From positions 1,512,001 to 1,576,000 of the forward strand of contig JAQFVV010000003.1 of the NCBI GenBank assembly GCA_028023455.1: 64,000 nucleotides of DNA. Direction: 5' to 3'. The position numbers and the translations under genes are program-made. This DNA is from Epiperipatus broadwayi (lineage: Eukaryota; Onychophora; Udeonychophora; Euonychophora; Peripatidae). Of this stretch, positions 9,989-21,830 are shown in pieces. Below the pieces are notes generated by a model. That model had not been told where the DNA came from. It did not search any database and saw nothing but the letters and a program-made list of their open reading frames with translations. Position 1 is the stretch's first letter. Every line of letters begins with the position of its first letter.

Positions 9989-12680
9989 ATTAACTTACGA
10001 GAGAGTGCAAGTCTCTCAGCGCTTGTGATTATTAATAGCCAATCAGATCGTAAATACTGGGACAACGATTTAACAAGAAAAGAGTGGTAACCACTCTTAA
10101 CTTTACTTGTCTGTCTATATATCCAAGCCAGTCCAAAGTACTTATATCTGAAAGTGTGAATATTAAATACCTTCACACACTACTCACTGACTTCAAATTA
10201 CAAACATACAGCATGAAATCTTTAGATTCACTATGCAGTAGATTATCGATGTTATAAATTGCAGAAATATATGTAAATAATATTTATTTTCAAAGCGCAG
10301 ATGATTTGAAATTAACTTACGAGAGAGTGCAAGTCTCTCAGCGCTTGTGATTATTAATAGCCAATCAGATCGTAAATACTGGGACAACGATTTAACAAGA
10401 AAAGAGTGGTAACCACTCTTAACTTTACTTGTCTGTCTATATATCCAAGCCAGTCCAAAGTACTTATATCTGAAAGTGTGAATATTAAATACCTTCACAC
10501 ACTACTCACTGACTTCAAATTACAAACATACAGCATGAAATCTTTAGATTCACTATGCAGTAGATTATCGATGTTATAAATTGCAGAAATATATGTAAAT
10601 AATATTTATTTTCAAAGCGCAGATGATTTGAAATTAACTTACGAGAGAGTGCAAGTCTCTCAGCGCTTGTGATTATTAATAGCCAATCAGATCGTAAATA
10701 CTGGGACAACGATTTAACAAGAAAAGAGTGGTAACCACTCTTAACTTTACTTGTCTGTCTATATATCCAAGCCAGTCCAAAGTACTTATATCTGAAAGTG
10801 TGAATATTAAATACCTTCACACACTACTCACTGACTTCAAATTACAAACATACAGCATGAAATCTTTAGATTCACTATGCAGTAGATTATCGATGTTATA
10901 AATTGCAGAAATATATGTAAATAATATTTATTTTCAAAGCGCAGATGATTTGAAATTAACTTACGAGAGAGTGCAAGTCTCTCAGCGCTTGTGATTATTA
11001 ATAGCCAATCAGATCGTAAATACTGGGACAACGATTTAACAAGAAAAGAGTGGTAACCACTCTTAACTTTACTTGTCTGTCTATATATCCAAGCCAGTCC
11101 AAAGTACTTATATCTGAAAGTGTGAATATTAAATACCTTCACACACTACTCACTGACTTCAAATTACAAACATACAGCATGAAATCTTTAGATTCACTAT
11201 GCAGTAGATTATCGATGTTATAAATTGCAGAAATATATGTAAATAATATTTATTTTCAAAGCGCAGATGATTTGAAATTAACTTACGAGAGAGTGCAAGT
11301 CTCTCAGCGCTTGTGATTATTAATAGCCAATCAGATCGTAAATACTGGGACAACGATTTAACAAGAAAAGAGTGGTAACCACTCTTAACTTTACTTGTCT
11401 GTCTATATATCCAAGCCAGTCCAAAGTACTTATATCTGAAAGTGTGAATATTAAATACCTTCACACACTACTCACTGACTTCAAATTACAAACATACAGC
11501 ATGAAATCTTTAGATTCACTATGCAGTAGATTATCGATGTTATAAATTGCAGAAATATATGTAAATAATATTTATTTTCAAAGCGCAGCTGATTTGAAAT
11601 TAACTTACGAGAGAGTGCAAGTCTCTCAGCGCTTGTGATTATTAATAGCCAATCAGATCGTAAATACTGGGACAACGATTTAACAAGAAAAGAGTGGTAA
11701 CCACTCTTAACTTTACTTGTCTGTCTATATATCCAAGCCAGTCCAAAGTACTTATATCTGAAAGTGTGAATATTAAATACCTTCACACACTACTCACTGA
11801 CTTCAAATTACAAACATACAGCATGAAATCTTTAGATTCACTATGCAGTAGATTATCGATGTTATAAATTGCAGAAATATATGTAAATAATATTTATTTT
11901 CAAAGCGCAGATGATTTGAAATTAACTTACGAGAGAGTGCAAGTCTCTCAGCGCTTGTGATTATTAATAGCCAATCAGATCGTAAATACTGGGACAACGA
12001 TTTAACAAGAAAAGAGTGGTAACCACTCTTAACTTTACTTGTCTGTCTATATATCCAAGCCAGTCCAAAGTACTTATATCTGAAAGTGTGAATATTAAAT
12101 ACCTTCACACACTACTCACTGACTTCAAATTACAAACATACAGCATGAAATCTTTAGATTCACTATGCAGTAGATTATCGATGTTATAAATTGCAGAAAA
12201 TATATGTAAATAATATTTATTTTCAAAGCGCAGATGATTTGAAATTAACTTACGAGAGAGTGCAAGTCTCTCAGCGCTTGTGATTATTAATAGCCAATCA
12301 GATCGTAAATACTGGGACAACGATTTAACAAGAAAAGAGTGGTAACCACTCTTAACTTTACTTGTCTGTCTATATATCCAAGCCAGTCCAAAGTACTATA
12401 TCTGAAAGTGTGAATATTAAATACCTTCACACTACTCACTGACTTCAAATTACAAACATACAGCATGAAATCTTTAGATTCACTATGCAGTAGATTATCG
12501 ATGTTATAAATTGCAGAAATATATTGTCAAATAATATTTATTTTCAAAGGCAGATGATTTGAAATTAACTTACGAGAGAGTGCAAGTCTCTTAGCGCTTG
12601 TGATTATTAATACCAATAGATCAGTAAATACTGGGACAACGATTTAACAAGAAAAGAGTGGTAACCACTCTTAACTTTAT
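9989..12680 (-). repeat. 322-bp satellite, left arm of palindrome (about 8.3 monomers)
   Basis: Tandem head-to-tail monomers with a period of exactly 322 bp. The landmark palindrome AAGAGTGGTAACCACTCTT occurs at 10080, 10402, 10724, 11046, 11368, 11690, 12012, 12335 and 12654. The six outer monomers are almost identical, with single changes such as GCAGCTGAT at about 11585. The two next to the inversion point carry several indels and substitutions. Each monomer holds three hairpin-capable segments. AAGAGTGGT and ACCACTCTT have one base between them; GAGAGA/TCTCTC has a 7-nt loop; GTGTGAA/TTCACAC has an 11-nt loop. A 101-codon frame fits in each monomer on this strand, but 322 is not a multiple of three and nothing suggests selection on it. 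Confidence 0.97.
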
Positions 12681-15022
12681 TGGCTATTAATAATCACAAG
12701 CGCTGAGAGACTTGCACTCTCTCGTAAGTTAATTTCAAATCATCTGCGCTTTGAAAATAAATATTATTTACATATATTTCTGCAATTTATAACATCGATA
12801 ATCTACTGCATAGTGAATCTAAAGATTTCATGCTGTATGTTTGTAATTTGAAGTCAATGTGTAGTGTGTGAAGGTATTTAATATTCACACTTTCAGATAT
12901 AAGTACTTTGGACTGGCTTGGATATATAGACAGACAAGTAAAGTTTAGAGTGATTACCACTCTTTTCTTGTTAAATCGTTGTCCCAGTATTTACGATCTG
13001 ATTGGCTATTAATAATCACAAGTGCTGAGAGACTTGCACTCTCTGGTAAGTTAATTTCAAATCATCTGCGCTTTGAAAATAAATATTATTTACATATATT
13101 TCTGCAATTTATAACATCGATAATCTACTGCATAGTGAATCTAAAGATTTCATGCTGTATGTTTGTAATTTGAAGTCAGTGAGTAGTGTGTGAAGGTATT
13201 TAATATTCACACTTTCAGATATAAGTACTTTGGACTGGCTTGGATATATAGACAGACAAGTAAAGTTAAGAGTGGTTACCACTCTTTTCTTGTTAAATCG
13301 TTGTCCCAGTATTTACGATCTGATTGGCTATTAATAATCACAAGCGCTGAGAGACTTGCACTCTCTCGTAAGTTAATTTCAAATCATCTGTGCTTTGAAA
13401 ATAAATATTATTTACATATATTTCTGCAATTTATAACATCGATAATCTACTGCATAGTGAATCTAAAGATTTCATGCTGTATGTTTGTAATTTGAAGTCA
13501 GTGAGTAGTGTGTGAAGGTATTTAATATTCACACTTTCAGATATAAGTACTTTGGACTGGCTTGGATATATAGACAGACAAGTAAAGTTAAGAGTGGTTA
13601 CCACTCTTTTCTTGTTAAATCGTTGTCCCAGTATTTACGATCTGATTGGCTATTAATAATCACAAGCGCTGAGAGACTTGCACTCTCTCGTAAGTTAATT
13701 TCAAATCATCTGCGCTTTGAAAATAAATATTATTTACATATATTTCTGCAATTTATAACATCGATAATCTACTGCATAGTGAATCTAAAGATTTCATGCT
13801 GTATGTTTGTAATTTGAAGTCAGTGAGTAGTGTGTGAAGGTATTTAATATTCACACTTTCAGATATAAGTACTTTGGACTGGCTTGGATATATAGACAGA
13901 CAAGTAAAGTTAAGAGTGGTTACCACTCTTTTCTTGTTAAATCGTTGTCCCAGTATTTACGATCTGATTGGCTATTAATAATCACAAGCGCTGAGAGACT
14001 TGCACTCTCTCGTAAGTTAATTTCAAATCATCTGCGCTTTGAAAATAAATATTATTTACATATATTTCTGCAATTTATAACATCGATAATCTACTGCATA
14101 GTGAATCTAAAGATTTCATGCTGTATGTTTGTAATTTGAAGTCAGTGAGTAGTGTGTGAAGGTATTTAATATTCACACTTTCAGATATAAGTACTTTGGA
14201 CTGGCTTGGATATATAGACAGACAAGTAAAGTTAAGAGTGGTTACCACTCTTTTCTTGTTAAATCGTTGTCCCAGTATTTACGATCTGATTGGCTATTAA
14301 TAATCACAAGCGCTGAGAGACTTGCACTCTCTCGTAAGTTAATTTCAAATCATCTGCGCTTTGAAAATAAATATTATTTACATATATTTCTGCAATTTAT
14401 AACATCGATAATCTACTGCATAGTGAATCTAAAGATTTCATGCTGTATGTTTGTAATTTGAAGTCAGTGAGTAGTGTGTGAAGGTATTTAATATTCACAC
14501 TTTCAGATATAAGTACTTTGGACTGGCTTGGATATATAGACAGACAAGTAAAGTTAAGAGTGGTTACCACTCTTTTCTTGTTAAATCGTTGTCCCAGTAT
14601 TTACGATCTGATTGGCTATTAATAATCACAAGCGCTGAGAGACTTGCACTCTCTCGTAAGTTAATTTCAAATCATCTGCGCTTTGAAAATAAATATTATT
14701 TACATATATTTCTGCAATTTATAACATCGATAATCTACTGCATAGTGAATCTAAAGATTTCATGCTGTATGTTTGTAATTTGAAGTCAGTGAGTAGTGTG
14801 TGAAGGTATTTAATATTCACACTTTCAGATATAAGTACTTTGGACTGGCTTGGATATATAGACAGACAAGTAAAGTTAAGAGTGGTTACCACTCTTTTCT
14901 TGTTAAATCGTTGTCCCAGTATTTACGATCTGATTGGCTATTAATAATCACAAGCGCTGAGAGACTTGCACTCTCTCGTAAGTTAATTTCAAATCATCTG
15001 CGCTTTGAAAATAAATATTATT
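12681..15022 (+). repeat. 322-bp satellite, right arm of palindrome (about 7.3 monomers)
   Basis: The same monomer in the opposite orientation. The landmark recurs at about 12946, 13268, 13590, 13912, 14234, 14556 and 14878. The orientation switches inside a monomer: the left arm ends after TTAACTTTA and the right arm begins at ATTGGCTATTAATAATC, so no full spacer separates the arms. The first right-arm monomer is the most diverged (for example AAGTGCTGAGAG and GTGTAGTGTG). The later ones are nearly identical to each other and to the outer left monomers. The array ends at 15022 within a monomer, about 36 bases out of phase with the left end. Confidence 0.97.
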
Positions 15023-15035
15023 TAATAAACTTAAA
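15023..15035. repeat. 13-bp direct repeat flanking the satellite, right copy
   Basis: TAATAAACTTAAA, identical to 9976-9988, begins exactly where satellite homology stops. Confidence 0.5.
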
Positions 15036-15204
15036 GAAAATAATGTAATATAGTGTTATGATGTATTTACGCTATCCTACTTGTAATACATATATTTACA
15101 ATGTAGTTTTTTGATTTATTATAATGAAATTGTGCACTTATTTTGAACCAAAAAGTAATAATTTTGAGTCAGTGTACTTTTCCTGTTTAAAATATGGTGT
15201 TAAT

Positions 15205-15290
15205 ATATTGGCAATAATTGAAATAAAATAGAAGCAACAGGTGAACTTAAAATAAGTAAAAGCCAAAAAATTAAATTATTTTAAAAGAAT
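15205..15290 (+). repeat. Unnamed dispersed repeat, copy 1
   Basis: ATAATTGAAATAAAATAGAA followed by GCAACAGGTGAACTTAAAAT is matched at 21733-21800 with only a few differences. The family is unknown; no terminal repeats were seen. Confidence 0.5.
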
Positions 15291-16402
15291 AAAAATTTAA
15301 AATTATTCAAACATTTAGCAAGATGCAAGGATGACCTGACCAAAAATCGAAAAATAAGTTTATGATTTTTTTGTAAAAAAAGAAAAGAGTTTGTGATAAA
15401 ATTTATCTGATAAACCATTTTTTTCTCTGCAGACTTATTAAAAGTAAAGTTAAATCATGGAGTCCAGTAATGTAAATGCATGATACCTTTACTACTAACA
15501 GAAAAGAATAGCATCATATTCCAATTCTCCTCTTTATGGTCAACATATCAGTAGTTATCTGGACACCCATGTTGGGTTTTAATTTAACTTCCAGATATGA
15601 TTGGCTAGATATCCATTTGTCAACATATTATAATGGTGTATGAGACATGATGTGCATGTTTTATGTATCTGTATGTGAGTTATAATCATGATTGGGCGAT
15701 TTAAACCATGCAATTTATTATTATGTATTATTTTAGTAGAGAACAAATGAATCAAATATTTCTATATATCATATTAAATGCTATGAAATATTCCAATGAA
15801 CTCCTTTAACTTCCTTCTATCTTTAGCAAATCAGACATAAACCTGGGTAATATAAGCCCCAATATAATTTAATGACCAACCAAAAAAATCAATGAGAAAA
15901 TTTAAATTTTGGATGCACAATGTAACTATAAATTTTTATAATTGAATAATTACTATAATTATTTATTATTCATAAGACATTATGATTATCTCAAGTAATG
16001 AGAATTTTGCACAATTGTTCATGTTAAAGCCACCAATAGCAATAATATAATATTAACAAATTTTAAGCAAACAATATATAGAATGTTTCACAAATAAATA
16101 ATAAAACAACAACAACAAAATAGATATATAAATACTTACAAAAAACATCATCTGTTTCATAAAATATGAATCATAGGCTCTCTTAATATGTAATCATTTT
16201 GAAATAACATATCATAGAATATATAGCTATGTAATTTCTGACATATATATTTTATATAAAAAGACTATAACATTTTTAACTGTTTTAGAATTACAGATAG
16301 CTAAGAATCTTATTTATGAAACGTTGCTCATGATCACTTATAAAAAAACAGAGTTCTTGTTCTTTAAAGAGAATAAAATAATTCTAAAACTCATGCTTGT
16401 CT

Positions 16403-16438
<36 letters not shown>

Positions 16439-17460
16439 CCTTACAAAAAATAAATTCTAATCACAATTATAAACAACTTTTTAAACTTGATGATGAAGTG
16501 ATGTATATACCTTTTTAAAATGATAAAACAAAAAATGTTGAAAATTTTGTATTTTAAATTGTGATCTATGAGGCTCCTGTACCAAATAATTATTTTTATT
16601 CTGCTCTGTTTTAATCAATAGATGGTAATATTGCTTTTTTTGTTTTAAAATAAACTAAATCTATAAAGTAAAAAAGAATGTTTTTCTCTTTTTATATCTT
16701 GTTTATATTCAATAGAAAAAATAAATAAAAAGTTTATACGTGGATTAGCTTTTTTAAAAAAAATCTGTTTCTATATTGTAAAGTTTATTCATACCTTAAG
16801 CAATCCATATTCCTATTTTTTAATTAATTATTTGAATTATTGAACTAATGCTCAATGCAGTCTGTTTTAAATTAGATCCATGGTTTATATTTTGAAAATT
16901 AGGAAACAGTAACAATTAAAAAAAAAAAAATCAAAGCATGCTACGTCTTAAATTTCTTTAATTTTAAATATTTTCACATTTATTTCAGAGTTCATGTATC
17001 CAGAACAAACATTTCAGAGTGCATGTCTGGAAACTGAAATTAATAAAACCATTAAAAGAAATAGATTACTCCATATGTGTATAAATAATTCCAAATAAAC
17101 TTATTTAATATAGTTTACCTGCTTTAATTTACCATATTCCTTCATTTTCCTTTATTTACTACCATTAATACTTAAAAAAAAATATTAACCATAAATAAGA
17201 TAATGTTAATATATATACACACACACACATTAGAGTATTGTTTAATTATGTTTCACGTATTAAATAAGTTTGTCTAACAAATTTATATTTTATATATTTC
17301 ATCGATTGTGTCCTCATTTTTATGATATTAAAATGATTTTATTGATTTATTTGCTCAAATGGAAACTTCAAAGCATTCTACCAAAGGAAAGAAAATATTT
17401 CTCTTAATATTTATTATTTAAACAGCCAACATATAGAGATTTACTGTTATTAAATTGTCA
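15291..17460. other. AT-rich stretch with microsatellites, no gene recognised
   Basis: Contains a (TA)n tract at 16407-16434, a short CA tract at 17218-17229 and several poly-A runs. No coding frame with family features. Confidence 0.5.
16407..16434. repeat. (TA)n microsatellite
   Basis: About 14 TA repeats. They generate the YIYIYI run in an otherwise meaningless frame. Confidence 0.95.
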
Positions 17461-18450
17461 AAATGAAATATATATTAGATGATTGGAAAAATGCAGTAGC
17501 AATATTTATATTTAAAAAGGACGTTAAAGAAGATATTAAAAACTACAGACCTATAAGTTGTATAGAATATTTTAATTATAATATATATAACTTGCCTCTA
17601 GAAAATTTGGGATTTTAACCAACTAAAAATGCAACCTGAATTTAAAAGTGATTCATTTTATGTTATTGAGAGAGTATAGAAATGAACTATGAATATGAAT
17701 TGCCATTACATTTTGATTATAAAAATATGTTTGATTTTATAAGTACTTCTATAATAATTAAAGCATTGGACCATCAAGATATAAGTCCAGGATAGTGTCA
17801 TATTCCAAAGAATATTTTCTAAAATGCAACTTCAATGACTACATTATATTATAATGCTAACAAGAGTAACATTAGAAGAGTGTATTTTATATTTTCAAAA
17901 CATTTTATAGTACTTTTACAAAAAGTATTTGATGGATTAAAATGGGAATCTAAGGGAATAAAAATTAATGGAGATTATTTAAGTCATTTAGATTTTGCAG
18001 TTGATGTGTGGTTTTTTTAAAATAATGCTTCAGGACTTAAGTAAATATTGGAAATTATTATCAGATGAGAATAAAATGTGGGATTAAAGATAAATAATAA
18101 AAACACTAAAGTAATGATTGTCCAATGGATTTTCTCAGGAGAAGAAAATAAAGAATAATTATCATGATCCATGAACAAAAAGAACTTAACAACTATAAAT
18201 ACCTTGATTAGATTATTAGTATACATAAAAACATAATGGATGAAATTAATCATAGAACTAAACTTGGCCAGTGGCTTTTGGTGGAAATAATTTAGTATTA
18301 AAAGGAAATATGCCTATGTATTTTAAAAAATTTAATTATACATCTTAGATTTGAATAGCTAACCGAAGAACAATGCAGAAACTTCAGATATTCAATGAAG
18401 TATGGATCAATATGATGAGATATATATTAGGGCTAACAAGGTGGCAATAT
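17461..18450 (+). pseudogene. RTE-type LINE reverse transcriptase relic
   Basis: Reading across frames, DDWKNAVAIFIFKK then DIKNYRPISCIE (about 17478-17570) is the start of the RT domain: 'WKNAVVIPIFKKGD...NYRPISLLS'. Further on, GIKINGDYLSH (about 17958-17990) precedes a region around the FADD catalytic position. NNYKYLDQIISIHKNIMDEI (about 18190-18250, frame-corrected) matches the RTE block 'YKYLGQxxSxxxxxxxEI..RI..GW'. Next come LKGNMPMYFK and, at 18410-18440, MRYILGLTRW, matching 'MLGLTRWD'. Several stops and frameshifts make it non-functional. The open frames at 17835-18253 are fragments or shadows of it. It ends where a dispersed repeat begins at about 18450. Confidence 0.7.
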
Positions 18451-18530
18451 TGTATGGAGAAAATTGCTTCTATACTAAGAGATTGTGTGAACATAAAAAA
18501 TAGTAATCATGTGATGTTATAGTGATGTAT
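18450..18530 (+). repeat. Unnamed foldback repeat, right-end fragment
   Basis: GGTGGCAATATTGTATGGAG up to AATAGTAATCATGTGATG matches the right end of the insertion at 47484-48349 (GGTGGCACTGCTACATAAAG ... AATAGTGATCATGTGATA). It sits directly at the end of an RTE relic, just as the 48-kb copy sits inside one. Confidence 0.5.
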
Positions 18531-18639
18531 TACCAAACCTAGCCAAAGGATGTTGGTAACTATACTTATAATAAAATCAAAGACATCAAAATATATAGAT
18601 AGTAAAATGTGTTCTGACCTTTGTCACTATACAAATGAC

Positions 18640-18920
18640 TGAGCTTGAATTAAAAACCAATATTGGATTATGAGTTTTGGCTCACAGCTTTATAGTTAAA
18701 TAAAAAGGCAAAAAGTGACTACTGGAGGGATGCCTTCAATCCAAAGATCCAAGTCTTCTTACTGATAAAAGCCATATGATAGAAACTAATCTGGGAATAT
18801 TGGATGACTAGACCCTAGATAAAAATTTTGATGCACTAACCTTCTAGTATCAATTGATTACTATAGCTTGCACTAGGTGGCAATATTGCATGAGAAAGTT
18901 GTTATATGTATAGCTGAAAA
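18640..18920 (-). repeat. Unnamed foldback repeat, second fragment
   Basis: Shares GAAACTAATCTGGG, ACATTGGATGA-like and TTGCACTAGGTGGCA blocks with 48180-48290. Also contains GTGACTACTGGAGGGATGCC, similar to the minus strand of 47680-47700. Diverged copy. Confidence 0.5.
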
Positions 18921-19860
18921 TGATGAAGTTACTAAAAGAAGAATCATTAATAAGATTATATTGTGAAATACACATGTCCACTATGCAATATTAATACTTA
19001 TTATTACTGGTAAATTGATGTGTAAATAATTTCATTATCCATAAAAACACACAACAACCATTAAAAAAAAAAATACTTTCATTTATAGTTCAATTTGTAT
19101 TCTGCACAAATGTATCTACATATTTCTGAAGAATTTACTTTTCCATAATATGATATTAATCCAACATAAACTCTCAAAAAATTTACGCTTTCTGTCCTAT
19201 GGAATAAATTCCAGGATAAATCCATTTAATTAATAGAACACAGTCGGATTCATTTATGAGTAATATATAAGCTGGGTAAATTCTATACCTATGTATGTAT
19301 ATAAATCTTATTAATATATAAAAATAGTCTATTAAAAGGATGATAATATTTAAGATAATCTCAAATGAAATAGCAATTAACTCATCACTCTAACAATATA
19401 TATTGCCAATAAAGATTTTAACGAATAGTAAGTAAATAACCGTGTTGGCTTTCGGCACATCATTTAAAATTTTAAATATTATAATTAAAACTATAATATC
19501 ATTCATCAAAAATGAGAAGTTGTTAAGTAAATTTATGTGTGTATATATATTTTAAATAAAGATTATTTATAAGAAAGGAAAAAATATTAAATTGTGATGT
19601 GTTTATTTTATGTGCATTATTTAAATTACCTACTAACTAATTAATTACTAAAAACAAACAATGCTTTTCAAGTTGCATCTTATAATAATTATAAAAAATT
19701 CCAAAAAAAAAAAACAAACAAATGACAATACAAAATAATTTATTTGCTAACTTAATTAATGGAACATTTTGTTTTTAAATTGTATCGATTTAAAATCAAT
19801 GAATAATTAAAATTATCTGTTATAATGCGGAGAATGGTTTTTTATAACTTATTAAGTAAC
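18921..19860. other. AT-rich stretch, nothing recognised
   Basis: No supported frame, repeat boundary or RNA. Confidence 0.5.
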
Positions 19861-19969
19861 AAAATAAATACATTTTTTTTCATATGTCAAATGCGTTGAC
19901 CGAGAAGCGAATCCGGGCCAACTGTATACTAACCATTAAGCCACCAACGCTTGAACGTTAAAAATAAAT
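19861..19969 (-). mobile_element. tRNA-derived SINE, minus strand, with probable 9-bp target duplication
   Basis: On the minus strand the tRNA-like head GCGTTGGTGGCTTAATGG is followed by a T-arm region, GGCCCGGATTCGCTTCTCGG. Then comes CAACGCATTTGACATATG and a short A tail. AAAATAAAT occurs at both flanks (19861-19869 and 19961-19969) and is a plausible target duplication. Same family as 25529-25634. Confidence 0.65.
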
Positions 19970-20283
19970 TATTATCCCGTAAAATAAAGTTTTCTAAAGT
20001 TCGCAATTAATTGTTAATAATGCGCTTTCTCTTAGATATAAAATGATTATATGTTACATGACAATTTATTTTTTAAATGTTTCTAATTTACTATCTATTA
20101 GAGTTATTATTTATATTTTCTCTTTAAGTATTAGAAATACATTAAAGGATTGAATATAGTTTCTATATAATAATATTTGCCAATCATTTTTATAAATGAA
20201 AAGTTCGTCAGATTGTTGCTTGTTTATAAAGTTTAATGGTTTATCCATAAGTCGTATTCTTCAAAATACAAAGGTTATAATTT

Positions 20284-20484
20284 CTCTAGAGCAGCAATTC
20301 TCAACCTGAGGGTTGCGACCTCTTTGAGGGTTGAACAATCTTTTCACAGGGGTCGCCTAGATCATTGGAAAACACATTTTCGATTCATAACAGTAGCAAA
20401 ATTAAAGGTTGGGGGTCACCACAACATAAGGAACTGTATTAAAGGATCGTGGCATTAGGAAGATTGAAAGCCCCTGCTCTAGAG
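20284..20484. mobile_element. SPIN-like hAT non-autonomous element (MITE)
   Basis: The 185-bp element at 20292-20476 is bounded by a perfect 8-bp duplication, CTCTAGAG (20284-20291 and 20477-20484). An 8-bp duplication of form nTCTAGAn is the known preference of SPIN and related hAT elements. It starts CAGCAATTCTCAACC and ends GGAAGATTGAAAGCCCCTG, close to the SPIN terminal inverted repeat CAG-x-GGTTCTCAACC. Inside are TTTTCACAGGGGTCGCC, GATTCATAACAGTAGCAAAA, GGTTGGGGGTCACCACAACA and GGAACTGTATTAAAGG, which I recognise from SPIN consensus sequences. No transposase. Recognition is from memory, but boundaries and target duplication are visible directly. SPIN is known for repeated horizontal transfer among animals. 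Confidence 0.85.
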
Positions 20485-21732
20485 TAAAATTGGTAACTGG
20501 AATATTGTAATGTTATTGATGCGATGTAAAGTTCATTATGATTGATTGATGATTTTTTTAAAATTATGATTAGCATATAATTTTGTGAGAGGAAAAAGAT
20601 GTGATTTTTTAGAAATTCATTATTTTAATGAAAATAAATTCACTTTTAATTTTCATTTATATAATTACATTTGATAATAATAGATATCTTGAATGGAAAG
20701 TTTTATATGAGTATAACTTGAAACGTTATTCTGTTCTCTGTTTGAAAAGAAAAAAAATTAAAAATATTAATCAGTTTTCAAACTCGTCAAGAAATATAAC
20801 AATAACAACAAATCTGTTTGTTCAAAAAGAGAGAACTGAAATACTGATTTTTTTTTAAAGTATTAAAGATTTTACTTAAAATTCTTCTTTGTTCTATTCA
20901 TATACACATCATGGAAAATTATTATTGCATATACTTTAAATATAAAATTTGTATTCGTATAATATTAAAAATTATTCATTAGTATGTATTAAAATAAATT
21001 ATTTGTTTTTGCTTATTATTTTATTGTAATTTGGATATATTCTGTTATAATAAATAAATTACTTTGGTCTTAAGCTTTCCTTTCTCTCTACATTGCATGC
21101 TTTATTTTCTAATTCATTTTACTTATGATTTATAAGTTGTGTCACAGTTTCTGTTAAGACTTGTCATCATCATCATTATTATTGTTTAAATTTCTATCAC
21201 CCTTCAGTTCTCATAAATACAGATTCTAAAAAGCCTATCTTGAAATTGTTTCATTATGTTCATGTTTATTATATACTTTTAAACAATAAGTTATTGGAAA
21301 TAAATGATGATATTTAGTCATCAACAGTTGAAATTTGTCCTAACTACTCTTTTTGTATTTATGTCAACATCTCAGTATTTAAAGGTATGTCATCAACTTT
21401 AAAATGTTTTTTCACATCCAATTATTTATATGACAAGTTCCCTACAATAAGATAAGAGGATATATTTCGTCAAATCATATATTACGATCAAGAGATAATT
21501 CATCAAGAGATAATTCTTGATCATAATCAATATTAGTTTACAGCCTGTCATTTATATATAAATATAGCCTAGCTAAAACGAAATCGAATAAGAGGGAAAA
21601 AGTAATTGGAATACTTTCTGAAAACTCCATTGTATACTTTAAAAATATTTATTTGTTTTAAACAACAACAACAGAAAGCTTCTTTCTGCTAGTGTGATTT
21701 GCTTCTTTTAACATATGGTTCCAACATATGGA
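20485..21732. other. AT-rich stretch, nothing recognised
   Basis: The 76-codon frame at 20628-20858 has no family features. No other signals. Confidence 0.5.
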
Positions 21733-21830
21733 CTATAATTGAAATAAATTAAAAGCAACAAGTGAACTTGAAATAAGAAAGGTACAGAAAAATGAAAAAA
21801 AAAAAAAAAGAACACATATAAAATTATTTT
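21733..21830 (+). repeat. Unnamed dispersed repeat, copy 2
   Basis: ATAATTGAAATAAATTAAAA then GCAACAAGTGAACTTGAAAT, matching 15205-15290, here ending in a poly-A run of about 15 bases. The A-rich end suggests a retroposed fragment. Confidence 0.5.

Noticed and set aside
9989-15022. Satellite as spliced-leader RNA or snRNA gene cluster (CTCTCTC followed by GTAAGT looks like a donor)
   Set aside because: No Sm-site-like AATTTTTGG, no recognisable leader exon and no similarity to U1-U6 or 5S that I could establish. One donor-like word is not enough.
9989-15022. Satellite as a retrozyme-type tandem hammerhead array
   Set aside because: The monomer has neither CTGATGA nor a matching GAAA arrangement on either strand.
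9989-15022. CRISPR array
   Set aside because: Direct 322-bp repeats with no spacers in eukaryotic DNA; not CRISPR.
9955-15048. Repeated 101-codon frame (MKVFNIHTFRYKYFGL...) in every satellite monomer as a tandem gene family
   Set aside because: Each frame is just the monomer read once. The 322-bp period breaks the frame between monomers. Differences between copies change residues freely (H to Q, R to C), and no domain or codon bias supports coding.
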